A program made the translations under genes and the position numbers. 64,000 nucleotides of DNA from positions 24,492,501 to 24,556,500 of the forward strand of contig OZ017799.1 of NCBI GenBank assembly GCA_963969395.1. The letters run 5' to 3'. The stretch is from Pseudoscleropodium purum (Eukaryota > Streptophyta > Bryopsida > Hypnales > Brachytheciaceae). The notes under the pieces were generated by a model. The model worked only from the letters and a program-made list of their open reading frames with translations. It was not told where the DNA came from and did not search any database. Position 1 is the first letter of the stretch. Each line of letters opens with the position of its first letter. This document shows, in pieces, positions 41,308 to 52,690 of this stretch.

Positions 41308-42887
41308 CGAAGTGAATTCATCCTTTAGATGCACTGTCTGAGAAGTCCCGACTGCTAGTCGAATGATTTGCCCGGTTTACCAGAAAAACAGTGCCCAAAA
41401 TGAGAAAAAATGTCGATTGATAATTGGGAATACAGTCAAGGCTTGTAATTACACATTCCTAGTATTTGCTGAGGATATATTATGCTGTGTTCACATCTGA
41501 TCGGGCAACTTCCACATTTCAAGTTGTGAACACATGTGACAGGAGCCCATTTTTGCCCCTCCACCGAAACAGTGCAATTAGAGAGGTTTGAGTGAAGATG
41601 GGATAACCGAAACGTATCAATAAATGACTGGTTAGCATTGCAAAAATAGATTTCTGAAAGAATTTTCTCAAATACTTCCGGTCTCAGTTTGAATTTGTAC
41701 TTACGGAGGCCTGGGCTGGTCGTGCAGTATCCTTATTACAAAAAAGACCTGCCGGGAGTGAGTTCACTGAGATTAAATCATGCTCTGAGGTGAAGGAAGT
41801 GAAGCTTAAAAGATCGTCGCCTACAGCCGCTATTGTGAAGAAGAATATGACTAAGGCGGCGACGAAGATTGATTCCCAAAAGGGTAAACAAAAGAACCTT
41901 CGGTCTTTCTTCATGCCCCCAGCAGCCAAAGGGAAGGAGAACACTGAGGATGTGAGCATAGTCCCTCAACCAGACTCGGAAATTCTTGTGAAAAACATTT
42001 TAGTACAAGGAGACGACCAACATTGTACTCCTTCATTCCTTGCTGATGACTCTAGTGCTTCCCAAATTTCAAGTGGTAATAACCTGCCACTGTCAACTAG
42101 TCAAACTATCAATGAGGATCCTGTTGACTGGTCTCAGAGTACCAGCACAAGTGATCTGGAGAAGAGTAGTTTCGAAACAAGTACGAATTTAGCCGCGAAA
42201 GCTGAATGGCAAAGAATTCAGAAGACCATGAAGAGGGTCCCTTTGTGCTCAGGCCACAATGAGCCATGTGCTGTACGGGTGGTGAAGAAGCCAGGTCCTA
42301 ACCTCGGAAGAACTTTCCACTGCTGTGCTCGAGCTGAGGTGCGGTTTCCATCTTTTTTTTAAATTCCATCTTACGCTTCACTTCGTAGCTCCAATATAAA
42401 ACAATTGAATTGCCTTCACATAGTAACTTCCCAATTTTGGCCAAGTAAACTAGCTGTGCTACATAGTAATGGTGTGAGTCCGGGGTGCTAATCTGCCTTC
42501 ACGCAATTGGTTGTTAGCTTCCAATTTATTCTTCACTCTATGTAATTTGGACCACGACTGTGATGGCAGGCTAGCAATTGTCGCAATCCCTCCTATTAGT
42601 TCCAAGTTTCCATTGGTTTTGATCCATTGGTTTTGTCAATTTAGGGGCAACTGCCACACTAGATTGAATGAGGAGTGTAACTAACGAACCTTAATGCCCC
42701 AGTTATCTAATTGGCGCTACTTGGATGGAGCGGGCTGGCCCTACGTTGGATTGCAGATGGTTCCGTTAACAGTTGCTAAGCTTTTGAGAGGTGGTTGTGT
42801 ATGCAGGGCCCATCATCAAATCCTGAGGCCAGGTGTGACTACTTTGAGTGGAATGCTCCTACAAAGGGGCAAAGTAGGAGATCTTAA
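37622..42887 (+). CDS. APE2: AP endonuclease 2 (APE2), exonuclease III family with GRF zinc finger
   Basis: Nuclear abasic-site endonuclease and 3'-5' exonuclease/phosphodiesterase of base-excision and 3'-end repair. Exons: 37622-37729, 38329-38440, 38669-38731, 38994-39149, 39288-39373, 39537-39652, 39854-39934, 40181-40402, 40997-41148, 41728-42338, 42807-42887. All phases close, giving 595 aa, near the plant norm of about 610. The catalytic EEP domain spans about 1-350: N7 in TYNINGLR, E37 in QETK, Y152 in LYGP, D193/N195 in GDFNI, the GSRIDLIL strand (260-267), and D328/H329 in GSDHAPV. A PCNA-binding box, QKNLRSFF (420-427), follows in the linker. A C-terminal GRF zinc finger has ligands C539, H542, C564 and C579, then FEW. 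Every catalytic residue expected is present, so the enzyme should be active. The exon 6 end was chosen at GTATGT (39653) because it restores the conserved alignment. Confidence 0.93.
41257..41304. repeat. (AT)24 microsatellite in an APE2 intron
   Basis: An uninterrupted 48-bp AT dinucleotide run within the intron between 41149 and 41727. Likely length-polymorphic. Confidence 0.95.
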
Positions 42888-43940
42888 GCATCATTTTTTG
42901 TGGGTTGTCTCTTCAGTGGAAGCTGAAAATCAGAGATGATGGTGTGGTCAGAATATGCGAGGAACTGATGATGCAGAATGGCATGGGAGACGCCTGTAGT
43001 AACTTAGGGGTGTTGAACCTCTTGATTCTTGCTCCGCAATTTGCAGGTTTATTTTTAAACTGGGCAGAACATGATTCTTGTTTCCTCAAAATACTAACCT
43101 TGTCATTGAGTTTTCAACCACGAATCTGAAATTACCTGCTTCTCCTAGCTAGCTCTGAATCCCCTCCCAGTGACAAATTTTCATGATTTTCATGCGGGGC
43201 GAAATTTATGGTTGAACTCTAAATTATCATCTGTTCACGCACATGGTTTATGGTTTTTTGTGAGGTTGCGAATCAGTAAGAAAAACCATGGTTAGGGAAG
43301 GAAGTTCAGAATACCGTCTATTCAATTACTGATTCAAAATATAAACTTCACAAGTTTGTAACATAATTGGATTTTATGCATTGTATGAAATTGAAGAGAC
43401 TTGAATATGAAACATGGGGGAAGTCATTGTCATTGTCATTCCAGTAGTTTCAAGTTTCAAGGATTTGAGAAGTACCAAATAATGTTATATAGATGCTTTC
43501 ACTTGTGAATTGCATCTACGAAGCACCTAGGCATGTATTCCCATAGTCAAAATGTTCACAATTTCGTACACAAGATGTACACAATCACAACATTAAAGTC
43601 TGTAAGAGCCTGCTGGGTTTTCTTTGGTGTTTTTTTTTTGGTGCACTTGAAGATTCAACTCTGAAAATTCATAATTTTTTCATGTGGTGTCCAAATAATG
43701 CATGCTAAATTGTATTGGAACCCTCTTTGGTTTATTTTTCTCATGTTTATGTGACATGTTTTTCAAGAACAATTCAACTATTCTAAAATGTTTTGAAATG
43801 AACAGTAATATACAGTACAGTATAATCCAAGGAGGAGCAATTACGTGCAATTTTCTAATAAAAACAGCACATGATGATAAAATTAGGTGCCGCTACCGCC
43901 ATATTCTAGAATTTGTAGAAAATCTGCTCGCTGCGTACAT
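42888..43940. other. spacer between APE2 and the next gene
   Basis: No gene. The first few hundred bases are probably APE2 3' UTR. Around 43640-43760 lies a piece of a dispersed repeat (AAATAATGCATGCTAAA) also seen at 16915-16990. Confidence 0.6.
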
Positions 43941-43952
43941 GTACCCAGCTCA

Positions 43953-44136
43953 GCCAACGGTTTCCAAAGCGCGGGAAATTCAATTAATATTTCGCGGGAG
44001 ATGACCTGTCCAACGGGTCACCAACGACTCCATTCCCGCGACGTCGCATTCATAACCCATTCCCGAGCGGTTACCGGCAGTACCTCTCCCGCCCTTCCAA
44101 GTTAGTAAGCGCGGGAAGAAGACCGTTCCCCGCCAA
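43953..44136 (+). promoter_or_regulatory. dense E2F and MYB3R (MSA) motif cluster
   Basis: MSA-type CCAACGG cores: GCCAACGGTTT at 43953-43963, TCCAACGGGT at 44009-44018, and the reverse core ACCGTT at about 44122-44127. E2F-type sites: GCGCGGGAAA 43969-43978, TTCGCGGGA 43991-43999, TTCCCGCG 44033-44040, TCTCCCGCCC 44085-44094, GCGCGGGAAG 44109-44118, TTCCCCGCCAA 44126-44136. Nine sites in 184 bp, about 0.9 kb before the next start codon. By plant precedent this suggests S-phase and G2/M transcription. Confidence 0.7.
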
Positions 44137-44991
44137 TTTTTGTGATCTCTCACATCTATGACATTTCTAGATGTCTCCACTGCCATATCCACCACCAGGA
44201 AACATCCCTCTCTCCCCATCTACGCAAGTCGTCGATTGCGCCATTTCTGCCAAGAGAGCCGTGCAACGCCAGGCTTTCTCTCTGCGAGCCAATGCTCCCA
44301 TATATGCTAACCTCTGCGCTGTTGAGACCAGAATCGGAGTTGCATTTCTTCTGTGATTGAGCTGAGCTGCATAGTATGTTTTTGAGATTTTTTGGTAGTG
44401 TTTAGGTGGGTTCAAGAGTAACTTGCTGTTTCTCTTCGTGTACGTTCTTGAGACACCTTTGGCACGGATATTTGCGTTGGTCACCGCGACAATCTTGTTA
44501 GAGAAGAGCTCATAGCTTGATGCGATTCTCTACGTGATCTTTCTATTACATTACGCACATTAATTTGAGAGGGGGATTTTCTGGGAGAGATTTCATCTTT
44601 GAGTGCGTGAGCATTTTGAGTTTGCGATACTGCTGCGGTACTTCAAGAAGTGGAGTGCCCTGTCACTTGCGAGTTGGGCGCTCATGATTTTAGCAGTGTG
44701 ATACTATCGTGCCATTTATGTGCTGCATTTTCTGTTTCTCTTCTCGTTACTGTTGCTTTTGCCTTTGGCACTGTTCTTTCCGTTGCTCATCACTGCAACT
44801 ACTTTGGAGAAGAGCTGAGTAAATGACATGACGTTTGCATTTGTGTGATCTCTCTTTCGTAATACGGATAATTTCTGTTGGGAGGGAGATTTCGTTTCTG
44901 GATTACAGTTTTTGTGCTGTGCCGAGAAATAGAGTGAGGTGAAGGACAGTTTGGCGGTAGTCGGTCGCATTACACTTCCTCTGGAGGAAAG
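44137..44991 (+). promoter_or_regulatory. 5' leader of the downstream nuclear-protein gene
   Basis: A moderate-GC stretch between the E2F/MSA cluster and the start codon, likely 5' UTR and possibly containing an intron. Short frames on both strands look like chance. Confidence 0.4.
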
Positions 44992-45786
44992 ATGGTAGGA
45001 TTGAACCCTGCGAAGTTTTACGGGAGGCTCCTGCCGCGTCCACGCATTTACTGTGATGTTAAGTTCAGTGACTCTCGGGTCGATCCGCCAGAGCCTGTGA
45101 ATGAAAAGTTGTTGAAGTGGGCGAGTGAAGCGAGCTGGAAAATGGGAGGCACTGCTGCGAAGCGGAAGCGTATGAGCGGGAAGATTGAAGGTCGCATGAA
45201 CAAGCTCCGCAACATGGAAGAGAGTGATGAGGATGATGAGACTCCGCCACCCCAAAAAATACGGGACAAACTTTCTTTTGGAAAGAAAAAGCGTGAGAGG
45301 AAGGAGTCTACCGCGCCGGTGCTCGAGAAACACAGGACGCCTATTGAGAGGATGTTAGAATCACCAGGGAACGCGAAAGTATCCAAACGGGGGAAGCTGG
45401 CTCCGCGACGTATAATATCTGATGACGATACACAGAACCAAGCCCCGGTAGTGATATCTAGAGCTCGTAGAAGTCGGAAGGAGCAACCGATTCCGGAAAG
45501 CGATGACGACAGTGATGACGATTTGGAAGGTTTTATGCAGAGGTTGCAATCAGACAAGCTTACTCCTAACCGGAGTATCAGGAAAAGTACCCGTTTGCAA
45601 GCATCTCCAACACCATCTTTAACGCCGAATTCGAAGAGGCCGTTGAAGAGTGCCCCTGAAAGCGGTGGTGGCAGAAAGGGTCCCCTGCGAAGTCCGTTGT
45701 CTTTAAAGCGCAAGCCAAATGTCGAGGATGCGGGATCAGAGTCCGACGAATCCGATGATGAGCAGTCCGAGTCGGTATTCCTTTGA
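44992..45786 (+). CDS. uncharacterised plant nuclear protein, 264 aa, cell-cycle-type promoter
   Basis: A single open frame. I do not recognise a named function. The N-terminal 55 residues look conserved: LPRPRIY (14-20), then DVKFSDSRVDPPEP, then an aromatic and helical stretch ending ASWKMGG. I recall this pattern only from unannotated plant proteins. The rest is disordered and charged, with basic nuclear-signal-like runs (KRKR near 57, KKKRERK near 100), acidic Ser/Asp clusters (about 77-84, 165-175 and the C-terminus) and many SP/TP sites, including one full CDK consensus, TPNR (T191). The nine-site E2F/MSA cluster upstream points to dividing-cell expression. It is probably a chromatin- or chromosome-associated protein; that is inference. 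The frame could instead splice at a weak GTATTC donor (45775) to an acceptor near 45981, changing only the last few residues. Confidence 0.8.
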   Translation: MVGLNPAKFYGRLLPRPRIYCDVKFSDSRVDPPEPVNEKLLKWASEASWKMGGTAAKRKRMSGKIEGRMNKLRNMEESDEDDETPPPQKIRDKLSFGKKKRERKESTAPVLEKHRTPIERMLESPGNAKVSKRGKLAPRRIISDDDTQNQAPVVISRARRSRKEQPIPESDDDSDDDLEGFMQRLQSDKLTPNRSIRKSTRLQASPTPSLTPNSKRPLKSAPESGGGRKGPLRSPLSLKRKPNVEDAGSESDESDDEQSESVFL

Positions 45787-47250
45787 ATCCTTTTTGTAGA
45801 CTCTCGTGGTTCCTGAAATCCCTAGCCTGCTATGGCATCTCAGTCGTCTTGCCATGTGAGAACAGTTGTCAAATTAACACCAATGCAGAAGGAAGATAGC
45901 ACTTGCGAAGCACCATAGGCTGTCCTTATGTGGGTCTGTTTGTGACTTCAAGTTGATCACGACTTGGTTTCCTGCACGTCAGGTCAAAACGTAGATATGC
46001 CAGATATACCGTCCCAGTTCCCTGCAGGTAGGTGAGATCCACCGTCATAGTTCACGACTCAAACTGTTGGGTGATTTGATGCATCCAAAGAAGGATTGGA
46101 CCAAAACTGTTGGTAGCGGTCAGGGGCAGAGAAACAGAGGCTCAGAAGGACGGGATTCAACCATTGGTGTTGATAGAGGTCAATTGCAGATGGATGGAAG
46201 ATCATGTTCATACATTCTCTCCCGTATACATTGTACAGTACATTTACTGAAACTAGACTTTGCGACTGGAATGTTGCAGCTCCTAAATTCTGTGTACGTC
46301 AACATATTTCGGCTGTCTTCGTCACCTATGTTTCTACCCTGTGGCATGTTTACTGATTGAATCTTTTGAATTACTGACTGTTAGTACGGTATGTTTGCAA
46401 GGTGTTTGGACTTTGGATTATGACCCAAGCTAGCTGATATTACTGTCAATGCTGCTATCTCAGTTGTGGACTACTACTGACAGCCACCCATTCACAATTT
46501 CTAGTTAGCTGAACGCAAGTCAATGGATATCATGTGTCAGATTGAGTAATCAGAGAGATGGAATCTGCCGGCATCGTTTTGCAGGTTTCTGATTTTCTTA
46601 GGTTTGTTCTATTCGTGACATACAATGAGGGTCAAGTGATGGTCGGTTGTGAGGTTATATAGCTAGGTATTTGCTAAAATTTTATCCAATTTTACATGTC
46701 TGTTCTTCATTGTGAAAGTCTAGTCTGGGGAAATAACGAACCCCGTAAGGATCATGTTCTAATCCCCTGGCAATAAACAAGTGAAATGAGGAGTGTGAAA
46801 TTCACTTGAATCGAATTTCAGCATCGAATCTTGCATCGAATTTGAGTCGTTAATTGGATGTTACGTTGATTATACTGGACCTCAAGTTAACCAGAACAGC
46901 GTCAATCCTCACGCAAAGTGATGCTGGAATGGTGAACAATAGTAACGCAACCTTGCACAATACTAATCTTAAACGATGTTGAACAACAGTGACATGAAAC
47001 TAATACAAAGCATGAAGTAGAAGCGGAATGGATTTGAAATGAAATTGGAATTGAAGGCGCAAGAGATTGAAACTATAAGTTACATGATTGATCGAAGAGT
47101 CATCTGAGAACCAAACCCCTCCCCCTCCCAGAATTGCAATAAACTGAAAATAGAGATCGGATTGAAGCATAGTTCTTGAAGCAACAGACATGAAGAGAAG
47201 AAAAATTTGTAGGATTATCGAACCCTATTGTACATTTCGAACTTTTTTTT
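45787..47250 (+). other. 3' flank of the nuclear-protein gene
   Basis: No second gene is supportable. GC is still gene-like to about 46.4 kb and probably includes the 3' UTR. The CCTGCAGGTAGGTGAG at 46020-46035 looks like a splice donor, so the transcript may continue as a spliced 3' UTR. The minus-strand frame at 47000-47191 has no recognisable features. Confidence 0.4.
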
Positions 47251-50200
47251 TTAGCAAAAGAACTCATGGTACGAGAGGAATGTAGACATTACATCTTCAT
47301 TTTGCAAGTTTTCATTTCTTTTCCATCCCTACATGAGTTCATTCAAAACCTTGTGTAATAAACACAAAGCATTGTGACAATGCTATTGATGCTTGTCAGA
47401 TAATTGGTTGTTGTTTTTTAAATGTTAACATGGCACCATTCCATTGACTACCTGTCACCATCGCAAGATGCAACTCATAACCTTCTTTCCTTTCAACTTG
47501 CTTCCTACACCTTTGAATCATGAAGATCAAAGATTGTGATTGAAAAGTGAACGACTAGTTATGTCTGATAACCTATTCGCCGCTACCACAACTCGTTGAG
47601 TATCTAGTACCTAGTCAAAGAATGGAAAATATTACTTTTTTAAACATACCTCGGTGTACTTCATTTGTATCTTGTAACTCTAATTATGAGCTCTTGAAAA
47701 CATTCATAGTTTACCTAGTGGATGTTGGCTCTTGTAGGGATTAAACTATAGAAGAGCTACTTTGGGCCACTTTGGGAGTTTCAAGTGAATCTTTGATAAG
47801 TGCCTTTAAGGGTTTTGGGAATTTTTTCAACCTATAATAAATAAAGCTTGTCAAAAACCACATTTAGATCACAAAATCAAAGCTTTTTCAATTGATCAAT
47901 TGTACATGCCCTAACAACACAAACCTTAGATGAGGAATAAGATTCATACCTTGCCTTAAGGAGATTTTTTATTCCCCTTGAGTCTTGCCTTTGGCTACTT
48001 TGCTAGGTCAAGAAATGTCATTTAAGGGTTAATGACTAGAGTGGCTAAAAACAAATCAAATTATATTCAAATTATGATGAAATTTTATCATTTTGAATCA
48101 AGTGCCAAGTTACCACATGCGCATGTAAGAATCTTTTATTTTGAAATGGAGTTGTGTTTAGGATAAGTGTGAAAAGTGAACATGCACAAGTTGATCTTAC
48201 AATGAGCTTCATTTTTCTTAATCAATTCTGAAAGGGTATGAACTTGAAGGAAGGTGGAAGTTTAATTACTCATGGTATAAATATAGTAAAAACATTATTA
48301 ATAAATTTTCATACATCAATTATATATTATCTATAAACTTTTCCAAAATTTGATCAAATGAAAAACTATAGAAATTCCTATTAACTTTAAGTTCAAAAGT
48401 CCTTTTGTAATTTCAGCCTCCAATCTAAAGTTACAAAGTTCAAAAAGTTGTAGAAAAGACATTTTTATATCCCTCTACTTTCTAAACTTTATCACTTTTG
48501 AAAGAAGGTTTCAAATTAGAAGGAGATTTTTGGACGAAAGTTAATTTGCTTTTTCAATTGAAAAAAGTTTGAGTGAAATTTGTTTTAATATGCTAAAATG
48601 AAGTTTGAAATTGAACAAACTTTAAATAGAGTTTTATTATTATGTTGAAATGAGTTTTAAGGTTCTATTAAGAGTATAGTCTCTATATTTGATTGAATTG
48701 TGAAGAGTTATACTCTTGCATAAACTAATTATTTATAAATCACTTAATAGAATAGCTTACATCTACCACACAAAACATTGCAAAATTCACATTTAACTTT
48801 TAGTGGGCGTACTTGTATGATGCCAATTTCTTGTGTAACAAATTCTCATTTGCTATACACTATTATAAAATTGTTGATAAAGAACAAAGTCAATTATAGA
48901 AGTTAAGTAGCATTGAAACAATCTTTACTTTGCCTACTACTTTGAAAACATTTAAGGTACAAATTTTGTTTAATTAAAACCTTTCACAAATAAAAAATTT
49001 GTCATTATTGTACCAAAATTATAATTTGACAATTGCTGGAACAGTTGTAAACTATGACAATATAAACCCAAGAAATTGCCCTACATAAGACAAAGTGATT
49101 ACCCTCCTTAAAGAATTGGAGAAATTGTACCATTATTTTTTTAAGGCTTGAGTTACTCTTTCTTCAATTAGGCATTATGATGCACTTCTACATCTACTTT
49201 GTCTCTTCTAAAAGTGAAGTTATACTTACTAAGGAAATCCTTAGTCAAGGACCTAATTATATAAGGTCTTGCAACTTTGCTTGCACTAGTATAGTGTTGG
49301 GTTTGGTCACAACCTCCACAACTTCACAATTACTTTGCTAGCATTTTAGGCCTAATGCATGCTAAAAAAAAAATTCATAACTCATTTTTGAGCCAATTGA
49401 ATGTGTTGTGGCACAATGATTTTCATGGCAATAATGCAAATTCTTCTTGCATTTATGGTCCTATAGGCTATAATTGGGGCTAAAAATGGTGTAGAGATCG
49501 AGCTAGAAGTACACAATACACATAGTCAGACAATTTTTAGTTTGTTGAAAGCATCACCAATCTAGGAATGGAAACATAGACAATATTAGAGTTTTGAAGT
49601 GGGAGTTCAACCTCATTCCATTTTAGTTACTTTAAAAAAATTGACCCAATACAAAGCTAGCAATGCAAAGCCGGCAATACATACCTCAAATAGATTTTTT
49701 AGCATTATAAAATTTATTTTTTAAAAAAGATTCTATATTAAAAAAGATCTTTTTTGGAAAAAGGAGAAGTTCCAATGTATTGGCACATATAACAAAGTTT
49801 GAAAAAGTATGAAAATTATGACTTCTCTAATTGTGAGCCAACTTGTGGGTTCTCCATATTTTGACAACTTTTTGAACTTGAGAAGGAAAATGGTGAAGTT
49901 GGGAATAAAGAGAGAACACTATTAGTTGAAGTTGCTTTAAGGATAGTAACAAATTCTTTAAAGTTTCTATTTTTTCTAGCCTATTACAAGATGGCAACCT
50001 TATGATAATGTAGTGTCCAATAATGGTTGCATTGGGTCTTGAATTAAATGGAAAAATTAATTGCACCTCCTACGTATTATTATAGTTGCTTTGTAACAAT
50101 CCCATTGAGGAAGCTTTAGAACATTGCCACCCTTGCTATCCAAATGAGCCCATAACGCCATAGGCTAGGCCTAGGAGGAAAAAAAGGTCCTACCATGACG

Positions 50201-52690
50201 TTGGACATTTTTTCCCAAGCATTAAGTGCTCCATTTTTTGCCAACAGTACTTGAGTTTGACATGCATGGTAAAATTCTTGGGGGAATTCAGGGTTGTCGT
50301 AGTTTTGAGCACTATGCATCCAATTTTGGATGAACAACTCTTTACAATCCCAGATAGTCCTAGACAGTGGTGTGTTCAACACACTAGTCCGCACTATAGG
50401 ATCTTGGCTATCAAGCATGCCATCCATTGAGGAACTCGCTATGTCAAATTTACCATGGAGACTGACTGCCCCATAGTAGTAATGTTCTTAAGAGCATGGA
50501 TATTGTTAGATGCCAAATGTGACACACCAAAAGAGTGATGGCGGACTCAATTTGAGATAATGTATTGACAATTGGACATGTCTTCCATCATAGCTAGCCA
50601 ATTTGAAACTCCCAAAATATACAGTAGAAGCTAAGTTGGTAATACCATTGAACTCAACAATAGTGCATTGTATACTATTCAGTATTAAAAATATGTATGA
50701 TAAAGCTATCTATGACACGCAACTAGGGAACTGCCTATAAGAGTCTTATATCAACCCATGACAAACTTTTTCTAATAAATGGAATAAGAACTACATTAGG
50801 TTGATTTGTGGCCCTAATCAAAGCCTTGGGAGATGGTCATGGAGTTGTTAGTGATTGTCATAGGACACTTACACCTTGCTAGTGTAAATTGGTAGTAAAA
50901 ACTTATTTTTTATTTCTTCATGTCATATATATGTTAGGAAATCTTGTAGCCATATTAAATTATGTTGTAACTATTTTAGGTGGTAAGATGACCATCATGG
51001 AAATACTTTTCTACTAATTTGGAGTAGTCTATATTCTTTTAGGCCAACTGGACAATATACTTCAAAAATTCATAAAAAAATTCATATTTTGTCCAAAAAA
51101 TAAAATTCCAATCACTTCCTTCTTTCCTCACACTTGCCTTTGTATAGAAAAAAAATCTGAATTTTTGCTAATGACAATAGGACAAACCACTCATTTTGTC
51201 TATTATAGGCATGTTTACCTTAGTTTCTATCAATTATTAAATTTGAATACCAATAGAAAATAGGCTCATGACAACTTGAATTCCAATAGAAGAGCATTGA
51301 AGATCTGCACACAAATTGGGCAAGCTGAAAGGATATTGCATTGTCATCTAATTATTTGAGCTACCACAAAGATATTTACATCTAAAAGAAACACTTTTTT
51401 TCAAACCAACAATTTTGAACACAACTAGGGAAAAATATCATATCACAATGTTAACAAATGGAAGGAAAAGTGAAAGCAATTGGTTTAAGAATTTTAGAGT
51501 CTATATACTACAAATTTTCAAAATTGAGGTCATAGGAATATGTATTATTGATACTAGACTAGCCTTAAGTCGTCATCCTTGAAGTACAAAATAATTCAAC
51601 TCTCATTGGTTGTATTGTTTTAATTAATTCTTCAACTTCCATTGGTTCTGTTTGAAAACAAATGTTGAGTTTGAATTAGTGCTTTATCATAAGGTATACA
51701 CACCTATAACAATTACTTTCTCTAGCCACAAACAGCTTGGTAGTCAAAATGGTGAATTTTTATGTGAAATTTTTAGCTTCCTTGAGAGAAATCCAACCCA
51801 AGTTGTTTTGTATATTTTTTTAATACTCACATAATGTTTTATAAATTTTCAAAGTTGAAAACAAAGGATATTTACTCATGCCCCTAGACTCCCCTTAAAC
51901 TACCTCCCTTGAAGCACAAAATGCTTCAACTCCCCTTGGTTACTCTTATTTTCTTGTGATGATTTAATTTTGAGATATTGAATGAATCCTTTTGTATAAA
52001 AAAATAGGAAGTGCAATTAGAAACCTAGTAGTTTTAGATGCAACTACCTTATTGGGATCAATGAGTGGTTGAGAAGAATTCTATTCTAGATAGTGGCAAA
52101 GGGTGAAGATACCTTAAATTTCTTTTCATTTTCAGAATTTTATATAGAAGAAAGAAAGAAGTCCATTTGAAGTCCATTTGAAGTCCCCTTGTGTGGCAAT
52201 GCTCTTATCCCCTAAACAATGTTAGAAGCTAGAATTGACCTACAATTTACAATACAAAAAAAATTCAACATACCTGAGCACTAAAGGCATAAGTTAAAAC
52301 CCTTGTATTGTTTTGACAAAGTTTACATGAAATACAAAACTATATTATAGTAATTTATCTTTTTCAAAAATAAATAAAAATAAAATAAAATAATATATAT
52401 ATATCACTAAGCCAATCATGATGTGACAGCTTCTGAGCTCCTACATCAGTGTAAATTACTACAACTTGCAATAAATGAGACTTTTTTTGTTGATTGCAAA
52501 CGTGGAATTCAATTCTTTTTTGATTTCCTGTTTGGTATTAGTTGCACAATCAACATGGAGAGAAACTGGTGGCCCCCCAAATGCGTCAGCATTTAAGTTA
52601 ACCCTTAACCCTTTAACAACAACGCAGCTGATGTAAATGCTTTTGCATCCTAAACCATAGGCCAATTCTAGTTTCCAACATCGTTTACGG
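47251..52690. other. AT-rich intergenic desert
   Basis: No intact gene. It contains the decayed coding remnant at 50116-50642 and a dispersed repeat at about 51000-51210 related to 11700-11950. Everything else is A/T-rich sequence without structure I can name. Confidence 0.75.
50116..50642 (-). pseudogene. decayed coding remnant, unknown protein
   Basis: On the minus strand a frame of good composition runs about 176 codons from 50642 to a stop at 50116, broken by one TGA at about 50552-50554. The part after the break is at least 140 codons, far longer than expected in this AT-rich setting. It reads like a protein, with segments such as NIHALKNITTMGAVSLHGKF and NPEFPQEFYHACQTQVLLAK. I do not recognise the family. 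There is no start signal or splice context, and the surroundings are repeat-rich, so a transposon gene fragment or gene relic is most likely. Confidence 0.5.

Noticed and set aside
45048..45713. 221-codon minus-strand frame opposite the nuclear-protein gene
   Set aside because: It is the shadow of the plus-strand coding region, whose acidic and serine codons keep the opposite strand open.
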